Shown here piece after piece: positions 46,508 through 57,325 of a stretch of DNA of 64,000 nucleotides. The translations under genes and the position numbers were made by a program. The first letter of the stretch is position 1. The number at the start of each line of letters is the position of its first letter. The notes under the pieces are model-generated. The model saw only the letters and a list, made by a program, of their open reading frames with translations, was not told the origin of the DNA and did no database searches. Source of the stretch: Caulobacter segnis (GTDB lineage: Bacteria; Pseudomonadota; Alphaproteobacteria; Caulobacterales; Caulobacteraceae); the NCBI RefSeq assembly GCF_003243465.1, contig NZ_QFQZ01000002.1, forward strand, positions 68,830 through 132,829. The letters are read 5' to 3'.

Positions 46508-46963
46508 TTACCCCCCAAACGTCGATGGCGCCCCGAAACGTTGCTTGATGGCCGCCGCCAGGGCGTCGCGGACCTCGCGATAGGCCTCTAGCCGGGCCTC
46601 CCGCGAGCCGTCGACCAGCGTGGGATCGTGGGTCGGCCAGTACTCGATCTCCACCGCGCGATCCCGCGACAGTTCCACGGCGCGGTGCTGGGCCTCGGGG
46701 GTCAGGGAGACCACGACATCGAAGCTGCCGTCCTCGAGCTCGGCGAAGGTCTTGGGCTTGTGATCCGAGATGTCCAGGCCAAGTTCGTCCATGACCACGA
46801 CGACGAACGGGTCGACCCCCTCGCCCGCCGGATCGCCCTTCAGCCCGCACGAATCGACGAAGGCCCGCTTGCCGTAGAATCGCTTGAACAGCCCCTCGGC
46901 CATCGGCGAACGCACCCGGTTGTAGTTGCAGGTGAACAGCACCGCGTCCGGAAGCCCCTCCAC
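46508..46963 (-). CDS. Low-molecular-weight phosphatase / arsenate-reductase-like protein
   Basis: The 151-residue product has its P-loop in FTCNYNRVRSPMAEGLF (about 10-26) with the catalytic Cys and Arg, a variant of C-x5-R-S. The general-acid region is WPTHDPTLVDG (about 110). LMW tyrosine phosphatases and ArsC share this fold, and the exact substrate cannot be told. It follows UPF0262 with a 3-nt gap. Confidence 0.88.
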   Translation of the reverse strand: MEGLPDAVLFTCNYNRVRSPMAEGLFKRFYGKRAFVDSCGLKGDPAGEGVDPFVVVVMDELGLDISDHKPKTFAELEDGSFDVVVSLTPEAQHRAVELSRDRAVEIEYWPTHDPTLVDGSREARLEAYREVRDALAAAIKQRFGAPSTFGG

Positions 46964-46966
46964 CCC

Positions 46967-47449
46967 CTAGCCTCGCCAGTGGAGAGCGCAGATCAGGGTG
47001 AACAGCCGCCGGGCGGTGTCGAGGTCGGTCTTGACCTTGCCGACCAGGCGCTCGCGCAGCAGGTTCGAGCCTTCGTTGTGCAGGCCGCGCCGGCCCATGT
47101 CCAAGGCCTCGATCTGCTGCGGGGTCGAACTTCGTATGGCCGAATAGTAGCTGTCGCAGATCAGGAAGTAGTCCTTGATCACGGTGCGGAACGGCGACAG
47201 CGACAAGAGGTGCCGGCGCGCATAGTCCGGTCCGGAGATGTCGAAGGCCAGCCGATTCTCGACCAGCGACAGCTTCACGTCGTAAGGGCCGCCATGCGCC
47301 TCTTCGGGCTCGAAGTAGTTGCCCTCGAGCAGATCGAAGATCGCGACCTGGCGCTCCTGCTCCTGGTCGCGCGAGACGGCCGCAAGGCTCTGGTCGTCGA
47401 TCTCGATCGACTGGATTCTTTGGCGGGCGCGGTCGTCTGTCGGGCTCAT
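46967..47449 (-). CDS. UPF0262 family protein
   Basis: The 160-residue product RIQSIEIDDQSLAAVSRDQEQERQVAIFDLLEGNYFEP ... DYARRHLLSLSPFRTVIKDYFLICDSYYSAIRSSTPQQIEALDMGRRGLHNEGSNLLRERL is the UPF0262 pattern of Alphaproteobacteria. Function unknown. It sits directly after hisD, as in other alphaproteobacteria. Confidence 0.95.
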   Translation of the reverse strand: MSPTDDRARQRIQSIEIDDQSLAAVSRDQEQERQVAIFDLLEGNYFEPEEAHGGPYDVKLSLVENRLAFDISGPDYARRHLLSLSPFRTVIKDYFLICDSYYSAIRSSTPQQIEALDMGRRGLHNEGSNLLRERLVGKVKTDLDTARRLFTLICALHWRG

Positions 47450-47470
47450 CTGGCGCGGGAGGTTCGCGCG

Positions 47471-48757
47471 TCAGCCGGCGGAAGGCAACCGGATCTCCGC
47501 CGACAGGGCGTGAGCCGGCAGCCCCTCGGCCTTGGCGAGGGCGACGGTGTGCGGTCCCAGGATGCCGAACGCGGCGGCGTCGCACTTCACGATCGAGGTG
47601 CGCTTGATGAAGTCGTAGATCGACAGGCCCGACTGGAAGCGCGCCGCGCGGCTGGTGGGCAGCACGTGGTTGGAGCCCGCGACGTAGTCGCCGATCGCCT
47701 CGGGCGTGACGCGGCCCAGGAAGATCGCCCCCGCGTGGCGCACGCGATCGGAAAGACGCTCGGGCGCCTCCGTCGCGAACTCGACGTGCTCGGGGGCGAT
47801 GGCGTCGACCAGCGCCGGACTCTCGTCCAGCGGCGCGATGATCACCGCGCCGTGGTCGCGCCACGAGGCGGCGGCGTCCTCGCCCGTGGCGAGGGTCGTC
47901 AGACGCGCCGTAACCGCCTCCTCGACCTGGGCGGCGAAGGTTTCGTCGTCGGTGATCAGGATCGACTGGGCGGCCGGGTCGTGCTCGGCCTGGCTGAGCA
48001 GGTCGGCGGCGATCCAGTCGGGATTGGTCTTGTTGTCGGTCACGACGACGATTTCCGAAGGACCGGCCAGGGCGTCGATGCCGACGACACCGTAGAGGCG
48101 ACGCTTGGCGGCGGTGACGAAGGCGTTGCCGGGACCGACGATCTTGTCGACCGGCTGGATCGGACCCGCGCCATAGGCCAGGGCGGCCACCGCCTGGGCG
48201 CCGCCGACGCGCCAGATCTCGGTGACGCCGGCTTCCTTGGCTGCGGCCAGCACCGCGGGTTGCAGCTTGCCCGGCGGGGTGACCATGGCGATGCGATCGA
48301 CGCCCGCCACCTGGGCCGGCACGGCGTTCATCAGCACGGTCGAGGGGTAGGCGGCGCGGCCGCCCGGGACATAGACGCCCACGGCCTCCAGCGGCGTCCA
48401 GCGCCAGCCGAGCTCGACGCCGGCCTCGTCGGTCCAGGCCTGGTCGGCCGGGCGTTGGCGACTGTGATAGGCGCGGATGCGGGCGGCGGCGAAGGCGATG
48501 GCCTCGCGCACGTCGGCGGGCGTGTCCGCCCAACCCTGCTCGATCTCTTCCGGCGTGACCCGGATCGTCTCGGCCGTCAGCTCGACCTTATCGAACTTGC
48601 GGCTGAACTCGAGCACCGCCGCGATCCCATGCGTCTTGACCGCCTCCAGCACGTCGCGCGCGGCGGCGTCGACATCGGCGGGAGAGCCCCGGCGCTCATC
48701 GAGGAAGGCCTTGAAGGCTTCGGCGAAACCGGGATCGGAGAATTGGAAACGGCGCAT
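47471..48757 (-). CDS. hisD: Histidinol dehydrogenase
   Basis: The 428-residue zinc enzyme catalyses the last two oxidation steps of histidine synthesis. Family marks: VELGWRWTPLEAVGVYVPGGRAAYPSTVLMN, IDALAGPSEIVVVTD, DLLSQAEHDPAAQSIL and APEHVEFATE with the general-base Glu/His pair. Start at ATG 48757 (MRRFQFSDPGF); the long open frame upstream runs into the next gene and is not used. Confidence 0.97.
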   Translation of the reverse strand: MRRFQFSDPGFAEAFKAFLDERRGSPADVDAAARDVLEAVKTHGIAAVLEFSRKFDKVELTAETIRVTPEEIEQGWADTPADVREAIAFAAARIRAYHSRQRPADQAWTDEAGVELGWRWTPLEAVGVYVPGGRAAYPSTVLMNAVPAQVAGVDRIAMVTPPGKLQPAVLAAAKEAGVTEIWRVGGAQAVAALAYGAGPIQPVDKIVGPGNAFVTAAKRRLYGVVGIDALAGPSEIVVVTDNKTNPDWIAADLLSQAEHDPAAQSILITDDETFAAQVEEAVTARLTTLATGEDAAASWRDHGAVIIAPLDESPALVDAIAPEHVEFATEAPERLSDRVRHAGAIFLGRVTPEAIGDYVAGSNHVLPTSRAARFQSGLSIYDFIKRTSIVKCDAAAFGILGPHTVALAKAEGLPAHALSAEIRLPSAG

Positions 48758-48834
48758 GGCGCCTAGATGCGGTTTTTTGGCGAGGTGGCAAGGGGGCAGC
48801 GCGGCCTTTTGAGCCACGCGCCGCGCCCCCCGCT

Positions 48835-50274
48835 CTAGCGACGCCGCATCAGCAAGCCGTAGACGGCGCCCGACAGCACGAAACCCACGAACCAGGCGTA
48901 GGCGTAGAGCCCGGTCCAGAAGCCCGCCACGCCGCCGAAAAGATGCGGAAAGGCCGTGGCCAGGAACCCCGGCAGGTTCGGCAGCACGCCGCACGCCAGG
49001 CCGATGACGGCGGCCGGGTTCCAGCCCCGCCGATAGCCATAGACTCCCTCGCGACGATAGAGATCGTCGGCGACCAGGGCCGCGCGGCGCACCAGCCAGT
49101 AGTCGACGATCATGATCCCGGCGATCGGGCCCAGCAGGGCGCCGTAGCCCGTCAGCCAGACAAAGATGTAGCCGTTGGTGCTCTCCATAAGCTTCCAGGG
49201 CATGATCAGCGCGCCGATCCCGGCGGTGATGTAGCCCCCGATGCGATAGGTGATCTTCTCGGGCCACACGGCGGCGAAGTCGTAGGCCGGCCCCACCAGG
49301 TTGGCGGCGATGTTGCAGGAGACGGTGTCGAGGCTGATGATCAGCAGCCCGATCATGACCGCCACGCCGCCGATGTCGCCGGCCAGGGCCACGGGGTCCC
49401 AGATCGCCTTGCCGAAGATCACCACCGTGGCCGAGGTGACGATCACGCTCATCAGGGCCATCAGGGTCATGGGCCCCGGCAGGCCGGCGGCCTGACCCAG
49501 GATCTGGTCGCGCTGGGTGCGGGCGAAGCGGGTGAAGTCGGGAATGTTCAGGGCCAGCGTCCCCCAGTAGCCAGCCATGGCGGTGACGATCGGCGGGAAC
49601 TCCGTCCAGAAGCGACCCGCCTTGGGATGGCCGGGGTCGTAGACCGAAGGTGCGTGCAGCATGGAGCCCAGCCCACCCGCCTTGGACAGCGCCCACCAGA
49701 CCAGCAGCGCGCAGACGATGACCTTCACCGGCGCGGTCCAGGTCTCCAGCTTGCGGACGGCGTCCAGCCCCTTGGTGACGAACAGCAGTTGCAGCAGCCA
49801 GAAGGCCGCGAAGGCCGTCAGTTGGCCGGTTCCAATGCCCAAGGGCGTGATGGGGCCGGTCAGGTTCTTGCCCACCATGACGCCCAGAAGGGTCAAAAGC
49901 GCGCCGCCCCCGATCCAGGTCTGGATACCGTACCAGCCGCAGGCCACCAGGGCGCGGGCCAGGGCCGGCAGGCTGGCGCCCCGCCAGCCGAACGAGGAGC
50001 GCACCAGCACCGCAAACGGCACGCCGTGTTTCGCGCCGGCGTGGCCGATCAGCAGCATGGGTCCCAGGATGATCAGGTTGCCCAGCATGATCGCGGCCAC
50101 GGCCTGGCCCGCCGACAGGCCCTGGTCGATCAGTCCGCCCGCCAGCATGTAGGCGGGCACCGCGATCACCATGCCCAGCCACAGGGCCGCGAAATGCCAC
50201 CAGCGCCAGTTGCGCTGCGCGGCGCTGGTCGGCGCCAGATCCTCGTTCCACAGATCGTTGTCGGGCGCGCTCAT
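48835..50274 (-). CDS. NCS1-family nucleobase permease
   Basis: The 479-residue protein has about 12 membrane helices. NCS1 marks are the N-terminal WNEDLAPTSAAQRNWRWWHFAALWLGMVIAVPAYMLAGGLI and the SSFGWRGASLPALARALVACGWYGIQTWIGG helix, then ALNIPDFTRFARTQ. It most likely imports cytosine, purines or allantoin; the substrate cannot be set. No pathway genes are adjacent. Confidence 0.92.
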   Translation of the reverse strand: MSAPDNDLWNEDLAPTSAAQRNWRWWHFAALWLGMVIAVPAYMLAGGLIDQGLSAGQAVAAIMLGNLIILGPMLLIGHAGAKHGVPFAVLVRSSFGWRGASLPALARALVACGWYGIQTWIGGGALLTLLGVMVGKNLTGPITPLGIGTGQLTAFAAFWLLQLLFVTKGLDAVRKLETWTAPVKVIVCALLVWWALSKAGGLGSMLHAPSVYDPGHPKAGRFWTEFPPIVTAMAGYWGTLALNIPDFTRFARTQRDQILGQAAGLPGPMTLMALMSVIVTSATVVIFGKAIWDPVALAGDIGGVAVMIGLLIISLDTVSCNIAANLVGPAYDFAAVWPEKITYRIGGYITAGIGALIMPWKLMESTNGYIFVWLTGYGALLGPIAGIMIVDYWLVRRAALVADDLYRREGVYGYRRGWNPAAVIGLACGVLPNLPGFLATAFPHLFGGVAGFWTGLYAYAWFVGFVLSGAVYGLLMRRR

Positions 50275-50436
50275 CCCATGGTCCCCGAGGGCTTCAAACC
50301 CGTCGGCGCGCCACCAAGCCCCAGGCGGACGCGCCCAGGGTCGAGCTTAGGAGGCAAGGCCGGGCGAATGACAAAGTTTTGTCATCTGTCCGACTGTTGG
50401 AGAAGCAGAAGACCTCAGACGGTCAGCGCGGACTCG

Positions 50437-50613
50437 TTAGCCGAGCACCGCGCAGGCCCATGTCGCCACGCCGGCCCAGAACGCCAGGCACAAGCCGAAC
50501 GCCCCGACGCGGCCCCATGCGAAGCGAAGCCCGCCGTGCGCCAAGGCCGACGCCTCGGGCTGCGCGATGTCGTACGAACCGAAACCGGTCGAATAGGCGG
50601 ACTTTCTGGCCAT
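50437..50613 (-). CDS. Small membrane protein
   Basis: The 57-residue protein starts at MARKSAYSTGFGSYDIAQPEASAL and has one C-terminal membrane helix (about 35-57, VGAFGLCLAFWAGVATWACAVLG). An in-frame ATG at 50634 is less likely. Family not recognised. The 199-nt stretch upstream holds no gene. Confidence 0.7.
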   Translation of the reverse strand: MARKSAYSTGFGSYDIAQPEASALAHGGLRFAWGRVGAFGLCLAFWAGVATWACAVLG

Positions 50614-50812
50614 GGAGGCGTCCCTAACGAGCACGCCTCTGACGGGCGTGTGACGTTAACTTAACACCGCCCGGGCGCCAGAATAACCGCCCCGCGGATC
50701 ACTAGAGCGTGGGACAATTTCTCAGCGTTCGGTCTGCCTACGGAAAGATCACGAAAATCAGGCCGCCCAAGGGTTGAGCACGGCGCCCAATTCTTAGCCC
50801 GAATGGTCGGAC

Positions 50813-51259
50813 TTATTCCGCGTGGCCCGGCGTCCGGGGCGTGATCCAGGGATCGGAGACGTCGGCCAGCGCCACGTCCAGGCAGTCGACCGACACGCGC
50901 ATGTCGCCGCCGCCGGCGAAGGTCAGGGTGACCACGCCCGCCGGCGCCTCCTGCGCCGGCTCGAAGCCGATCGACAGCAGCTCGACCACCGCGCCCTTGG
51001 CGTCGCGGCGCAGGTTGCGGGCCTGCACGCCCGCGACATCGCCGAACTGCAGGGCCGAACGCACCCGCTCGCCCGCCTTGGCGCGCTTGCCCAGCGCTTC
51101 CCAGCGGAAGCGGTTGCAGGCGATCGTGAGGGTGCGGCTCTGCGCGTCCCAGCGGATGTCGCCAATCTTGGCGATGGCGTCCTGCAAGGCGGCCGACAGC
51201 ACGGCGAGATCCTCGGGGTCGTGGGCCAGCAGGCGCAGCGGCTTGACGGCGTCGGCCAT
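50813..51259 (-). CDS. DUF2948 family protein
   Basis: The 148-residue product PLRLLAHDPEDLAVLSAALQDAIAKIGDIRWDAQSRTLTIACNRFRWE ... DAKGAVVELLSIGFEP ... VTLTFAGGGDMRVSVDCLDVALADVSDPW matches DUF2948, a conserved alphaproteobacterial family of unknown function commonly found beside murA. It follows murA with a 3-nt gap. Confidence 0.95.
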   Translation of the reverse strand: MADAVKPLRLLAHDPEDLAVLSAALQDAIAKIGDIRWDAQSRTLTIACNRFRWEALGKRAKAGERVRSALQFGDVAGVQARNLRRDAKGAVVELLSIGFEPAQEAPAGVVTLTFAGGGDMRVSVDCLDVALADVSDPWITPRTPGHAE

Positions 51260-51262
51260 CGG

Positions 51263-52552
<1,290 letters not shown>

Positions 52553-52662
52553 GAGGTCCCTCGAACGCGCCAAGCGGGGGTGTCTCGGCGCGGCTCACAT
52601 GTGAGGGGCGGGTTCTATCCGTTGCAAGAGGGGTTGCAAGGGCCTCCCGGCGATTTGCGGGC

Positions 52663-53115
52663 CTAGATCGGCGCAGAGAGGTCGTAAGGGCGCTCATCCT
52701 CGGGCCAGCGCAGGTCGTGCGTGGTGCTGGCGAGGTCCAGCGCCACCTGCGCCAGGTCGATCGCCTTGCGCGTCGCCGCCAGGCCGTCGCGCCCGAAGGC
52801 GGCCTTGCCGAAGTCGGTGTCGAACTGGCCGCCGTCGCCGGCCAGCCGCACCGCGACGGCCCAGCCCTCCCCGTCGGGATTCGGAAACGGCGCGGACAGT
52901 TCGACGCACAGGTCGACGCGCGCGCCGTCGCGATGACTTATCCCCAGCAACTTCCGAACGGCGTTATACGGCCGGGGCGCGGCGCGCGCGGCCTCGATCG
53001 CGGGGTCAAAATCGCCAGAAACCCCACGGGACGCGGCTTTTCGCTTGCGCAGATTGGTCCGGAGGGCCTCGGCCAGCTTGGCTTCGCGGGTCATCTTGTC
53101 GTCGCTGATCGGCAT
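52663..53115 (-). CDS. Hypothetical protein near murA
   Basis: The 150-residue product starts at MPISDDKMTREAKLAEALRTNLRKRKAASRG and has a basic N-terminal helix (about 8-27). A compact beta-rich domain follows (VDLCVELSAPFPNPDGEGWAVAVRLAGDGGQFDTDFGKAAFGRDGLAATRKAIDLAQVALDLAS). No family recognised with certainty. Genuine by composition and by its place 110 nt before murA. Confidence 0.75.
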   Translation of the reverse strand: MPISDDKMTREAKLAEALRTNLRKRKAASRGVSGDFDPAIEAARAAPRPYNAVRKLLGISHRDGARVDLCVELSAPFPNPDGEGWAVAVRLAGDGGQFDTDFGKAAFGRDGLAATRKAIDLAQVALDLASTTHDLRWPEDERPYDLSAPI

Positions 53116-53205
53116 GTCGCCGGGGTGCGGCGACAAAGTTCTTCGGTCAAGACGATTTTGGGCTTGGCGATCGCGATTCTCCTCGCTATACGCCCCCTCC
53201 TCGTC

Positions 53206-53280
<75 letters not shown>

Positions 53281-53281
53281 C

Positions 53282-53310
53282 GGGGACCCAAGTGAAGAAC
53301 TTGGGTCCCC
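53282..53310 (+). terminator. Terminator-like hairpin after tRNA-Thr
   Basis: A perfect 12-bp stem (GGGGACCCAAGT / ACTTGGGTCCCC) with a GAAGA loop, 2 nt after the tRNA CCA. Confidence 0.85.
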
Positions 53311-53451
53311 GCCACTTCTTCCCAAATCCTTGAATTCACGTCGCGCCTTCATCGCGCACGCGGCTTTGCGCGCCGGTCTCGGCGCGCCGGATCCATCAGC
53401 TTCACGATGTCCGGCGACCGTCGGAGCGACGGCCGCCAGCTTCAGAACATC

Positions 53452-55989
53452 CTAGTGGTTCTCGTGCGTGGGAACCTCTTCCGGCGCGGCGAGGCGCAGT
53501 TGGTCCAGCGCCACGCGGCCCGTTCTGGCGATCACCTGCACGGTGTGCGCGCCAGGCGATAGCTCGGGGCCTACCGACGCCTTCAGCAGGTTGTCCAGCA
53601 CGCCCTGCGCCCAGGCGGGCGAGCCCACGGCGCGCGGCCAGGAGACGCGCTGGGCGGGGCCGCCGTCGATGCTGACATCGAGGGCGATATCGCCGCCCTG
53701 CCCGTCCGGGAAGATCGGCAGCACGCCCAGTTGCAGGTTAAGCCCCTTGGAGGGCGCTTCGACCTTGAATGACAGCGACGCGCCGGCCGAGTCGGCGATC
53801 ATCACGCCCTTGCCGCGCCCGACGCCTTCCACCAGACGCCAGCCCGTGTTGGCCAAGAACGTCTCGGCCTCGGTCGTCAGTTGACCGACGGGGCCGGCGC
53901 TGTCGACGACGCTCAGGAATGGCCCAGGATCGGCGGCGAGGCCCGCGCCGGGCAGCGGGATCGAGCGGGCGCGATAGATGCGCCACTGGCTGTCGGCCGG
54001 CTCCTCCGGCATGATCCAGCGCCACTTGCCGCCGGCGATCTGGTTGTTGAAGCGGTCGGTCAGGGCGGTGATCTCGGCCTGGGCCTCGACCGCCGCGCCG
54101 CCCGCAGAGCGGGCCATGGCCTGCTGGCCGTCGATCAGCTCGTTGTAACGCTCGGCCGCGAAGAATCGCATGTTCGCCGCCGCTGACACGCGGATCGGGA
54201 ACTCGACCAGTTCGAACCATGCGTCGCGCAGCTCCGGGGAGACCTTCTCGCCCGTCGCCTTGGTTTCGTCGACGAGGACGCGGAAGGCCTTCAGGCGGGC
54301 GTTGACCTCCTCGGGCGTATAGCTGGAGAGGTGGCGCGCCTCGGCCTTGGGCTGCCACTCCAGGTGCTCGGGGCGGCGCTCGAAGTTCAGGCGGTAGTAG
54401 CGGTCCATGAGGTCGGCGGTCTTGGCCGCGAGGTCCGGACCGAGGTTCCGGGCCGTCCAGTCCTGCAGGAACTGCTTCTGGGTCTTGCCGCGCCAGCGGT
54501 CGATGTCCCAGGCCATTTCCAGGAAGTGGCTGGTCCCGATCTCGGCCGGCTTGATGTCGCCGACATTGGCGATCCAGACGTTGCGTGCGCCCTTGTCCCA
54601 GGCGTGGACCATCTCCTCCTGCACCAGGGCCGGGGGCGTCGTGGAGAGCCACAGATAGGCCAGCGGATAGCCGAGGTACGAGAGGTGATAGTACACCCCC
54701 GCCCCGCCCTTGCGCGCGGCCTCCTCGGGGCTGGCGAACTGACGGATGTAGCCGAAGTTGTCGTCCGGCCAGACGATGGTCACGTCGTCGGGGACCTTCA
54801 GGCCCGCGCGGTAGATCCCCAGGACCTCCTTATAGGGCACGAAGATCTGCGGGATCTTGGCGACGTCGGCGTTGACGTTCTTGGACAGGATCTCGCGCTG
54901 GTCGGCGATGATCTTGTCCAGCAGGGCGACCTTTTCCTCGGTGGTCTTGGGACCGACCATGCCGGTGTCGTGGATGCCGCGCATGCCGACGGTCCACAGG
55001 CTCTCGAAGCCCGCGTTGGCCTTGGCGCGCTCCTCCCAATAGGCCTTCACGCCCTCGGGATTGGTCGCGTAGTTGAACTTGGCCGGGTCGTCCTTCCACT
55101 CGCCGACATTGTTGCGCAGCATGGCCTCGGCGTGGGACGAGCCCATGACGATGCCGTACTCCTCGGCCAGCTTGGCGTTGGCGGGATCGGAATTGAACGG
55201 CGCGGTGGTGTGGTGCATCGCCGGCCACAGGGTGTTGGCCTTCAGGCGCAGCAGCAGGGTGAAGACCTTGCGATAGGTCTTGGGCCCGATGTCGCCGCGC
55301 TCGGGGTCGAAGGTCTTCACCGCCCAGGGATAGAGACCCCAGTCCTCGTCATTGACGAAGATTCCGCGATAGCGGACCGACGGCGGACCAAAGCGATGGA
55401 CGCCGGCGCGCACGTACAGGGCCTCGCGACGCTTGGGCGTGACGTCGGCCCACCAGGCCCAAGGCGAGACGCCCATGGACTGCGCGACCTCATAGACGCC
55501 GAACGCGGTCCCGCGCCGGTCGCTGCCGATCACCACCAGGGCCTTGTCGACGCCCGGAACCGGACGGTCGACCGTGGCGATGACGAAACTCTCCCACGCG
55601 CCTTTAAGCCGCGAGACGTCGACGCGCTTGGCGGCGACCAGTTGGTCGATCAGCGGACTCTGGCCCAGCGTGCCGACCAGGATCGCGGTCTTGCCGGCCG
55701 GCGCGGCGGCCACCGTCGCCCGCTGGCCGGTGACGGTCTGGATGTCGTCGAAAAGATCATCGGCGGCGTGGCGCACCACGGCGGCGTCGGCGGGATCGAC
55801 CACGATCGTCGGGACGACGCCCTTGCCCACGAGCTGGAAACCGCCTCGGACGGGGGCGTCGGCGAACAGCGGCGCGGCCTCGGCGAGGGCGCGGCTCGAG
55901 GCGCTGGCGGCCAGGGCCTGGCGGCTCGGAACGGCCGACGAGGCCAGGGCCAGGGCGCAGACCGCCGCGACGTGCATCCACTTCATCAT
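53452..55989 (-). CDS. GH115 family alpha-glucuronidase
   Basis: The 845-residue product starts with a signal peptide (MKWMHVAAVCALALASSAVPSRQALAA). GH115-type marks: AVVRHAADDLFDDIQTVTGQ, SDRRGTAFGVYEVAQSMGVSPWAWWADVTPKRREALYV, SVRYRGIFVNDEDWGLYPWAVKTFDPERGDIGPKTYRKVFTLLLRLKANTLWPAMHHTT, and VTIVWPDDNFGYIRQFASPEEAARKGGAGVYYHLSYLG. GH115 enzymes remove (4-O-methyl-)glucuronic acid from xylan side chains. The C-terminal ~200 residues are a beta domain. Periplasmic or outer-membrane placement is inferred. It is the last gene of a minus-strand carbohydrate cluster. Confidence 0.92.
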   Translation of the reverse strand: MMKWMHVAAVCALALASSAVPSRQALAASASSRALAEAAPLFADAPVRGGFQLVGKGVVPTIVVDPADAAVVRHAADDLFDDIQTVTGQRATVAAAPAGKTAILVGTLGQSPLIDQLVAAKRVDVSRLKGAWESFVIATVDRPVPGVDKALVVIGSDRRGTAFGVYEVAQSMGVSPWAWWADVTPKRREALYVRAGVHRFGPPSVRYRGIFVNDEDWGLYPWAVKTFDPERGDIGPKTYRKVFTLLLRLKANTLWPAMHHTTAPFNSDPANAKLAEEYGIVMGSSHAEAMLRNNVGEWKDDPAKFNYATNPEGVKAYWEERAKANAGFESLWTVGMRGIHDTGMVGPKTTEEKVALLDKIIADQREILSKNVNADVAKIPQIFVPYKEVLGIYRAGLKVPDDVTIVWPDDNFGYIRQFASPEEAARKGGAGVYYHLSYLGYPLAYLWLSTTPPALVQEEMVHAWDKGARNVWIANVGDIKPAEIGTSHFLEMAWDIDRWRGKTQKQFLQDWTARNLGPDLAAKTADLMDRYYRLNFERRPEHLEWQPKAEARHLSSYTPEEVNARLKAFRVLVDETKATGEKVSPELRDAWFELVEFPIRVSAAANMRFFAAERYNELIDGQQAMARSAGGAAVEAQAEITALTDRFNNQIAGGKWRWIMPEEPADSQWRIYRARSIPLPGAGLAADPGPFLSVVDSAGPVGQLTTEAETFLANTGWRLVEGVGRGKGVMIADSAGASLSFKVEAPSKGLNLQLGVLPIFPDGQGGDIALDVSIDGGPAQRVSWPRAVGSPAWAQGVLDNLLKASVGPELSPGAHTVQVIARTGRVALDQLRLAAPEEVPTHENH

Positions 55990-56069
55990 CGAACTCCCTA
56001 CTCGCGGCCTGTAAGCGCCGCCTGCGCGCCCATTCGCTGGGCGACGTTCCTAGACCGCCGAAGCGGCCT

Positions 56070-57317
56070 CTAGCCGTCCGCGCGCGTCGCGCTTCGCACG
56101 ACCGTCTCGAAGTCTTCCAGCCGGCAGTCGAAGGCTGGCGCGGCCGTCCCGCAGCCCTGGATGAAGACCGGCGCCGACAGCGGCGGAGTCTTGGCGTCCA
56201 GCGGGGTCATGTTCCGCAGCTGCGACAGGCTCTGGCCCGTGAAGCGCACGCGGACCACGCGCACGCCGTCGTCACGCTTCCAGCGCTCGAACACCAGGGC
56301 GCCGCCCGGCTGGATCTGGTTGGGCTGGTAGCCCGGCAAGGTCCACTCCATCCGCAGCAGGCCGCCCAGCGAGGCCAGCGTCCCGTCGTGTCCGGCGATC
56401 ACCACCAGCTTGGCGTCGGCGGGGCCGATCGAGCCCGCGCCGCCCTCCACGGTCGCCGCCAGGCGATCGGCCAGATGACCGGCCAGAATCCGCGCCACGT
56501 AGGGCGTGCGAAGGCGAAGATCGAACTCGGCCTGATGGAGGAAGAACGCGCGAGTCAGCGCCTCCTCGTCCAGACCCTTCCAACCCAGGCCCGCGAAGTC
56601 TCGGCCGTCGGCCCAGGCCATCAGCAGGCTCTCGGTGACGCCCGAGGCAAAGGCCTCCGGACCCGAGACGCCGGCCAGCTCCTCGCCGTCGACGAAGCCG
56701 GGCTTGGCGTCGAACACGCGGCGCTTCCCCGGCGCGGCGGGGCACGGCCCCTTGGCGCATTGCATCAAGAGGGCGTCGAGCTGCTCGGCCTCCTGGTGGT
56801 GGCTGGCGCTCCAGGCGCTCAGGTCGCCGCCGACGCGACCGGCCACGGCGGCGCGGGCCAGGGCGTGGTCGGGCTTGGCGATCCCAGCCTTCACCGGCTC
56901 GAACATCGGGTCGTTATTGCCCTCACCCACCGTGTTGACGGCGAGAGCGCAGCCGGGCGCAAGGGCGTCGGCATAGGCGCGTCCCGTGGCGATGGTGCGT
57001 TGCGTGACATTGGCCCAGGCGTAGACCGCCGAGCAGTCGCCGGCCTTCAGCAGGCCCTGGGCGGCGTAGTGTTGGCGATAGTAGTCGCCCATGCGCGTGA
57101 CCAGGGTCGAGCCCCGCGCGGTCAGGTGGCCGGCCGGAACCTCGAAGCGCGGCCAGGGACGCGCCGAGGCCTCCTCCAGCTTTTCCGGCGACGACATCGC
57201 GGCGCGCACGCCGTGGCGGCTGAGGATCACGACCTTCTCGAGCGTGTCGGCCGACGCGGCGGTCGCCGCCGAGGTCAGGACAATGGCGACGGCGGCGATA
57301 CGAAGGGACAGGCGCAT
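56070..57317 (-). CDS. Histidine acid phosphatase / phytase-like (AppA type)
   Basis: The 415-residue product has a signal peptide (MRLSLRIAAVAIVLTSAATAASA). Histidine-phosphatase marks: VVILSRHGVRAAM (about 29-41) with the nucleophile His, and VVIAGHDGTLASLGGLLRMEW (about 305-325) with the His-Asp proton donor. It should release phosphate from phytate or sugar phosphates in the periplasm. Start at ATG 57317; the long frame upstream is out of place in the NagX-like gene. Confidence 0.92.
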   Translation of the reverse strand: MRLSLRIAAVAIVLTSAATAASADTLEKVVILSRHGVRAAMSSPEKLEEASARPWPRFEVPAGHLTARGSTLVTRMGDYYRQHYAAQGLLKAGDCSAVYAWANVTQRTIATGRAYADALAPGCALAVNTVGEGNNDPMFEPVKAGIAKPDHALARAAVAGRVGGDLSAWSASHHQEAEQLDALLMQCAKGPCPAAPGKRRVFDAKPGFVDGEELAGVSGPEAFASGVTESLLMAWADGRDFAGLGWKGLDEEALTRAFFLHQAEFDLRLRTPYVARILAGHLADRLAATVEGGAGSIGPADAKLVVIAGHDGTLASLGGLLRMEWTLPGYQPNQIQPGGALVFERWKRDDGVRVVRVRFTGQSLSQLRNMTPLDAKTPPLSAPVFIQGCGTAAPAFDCRLEDFETVVRSATRADG

Positions 57318-57325
57318 GACGGCTC

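Noticed and set aside
46497..48533. 678-codon minus-strand frame across hisD, UPF0262 and the phosphatase
   Set aside because: It runs out of frame through three clear genes with Arg/Pro-rich shadow sequence.
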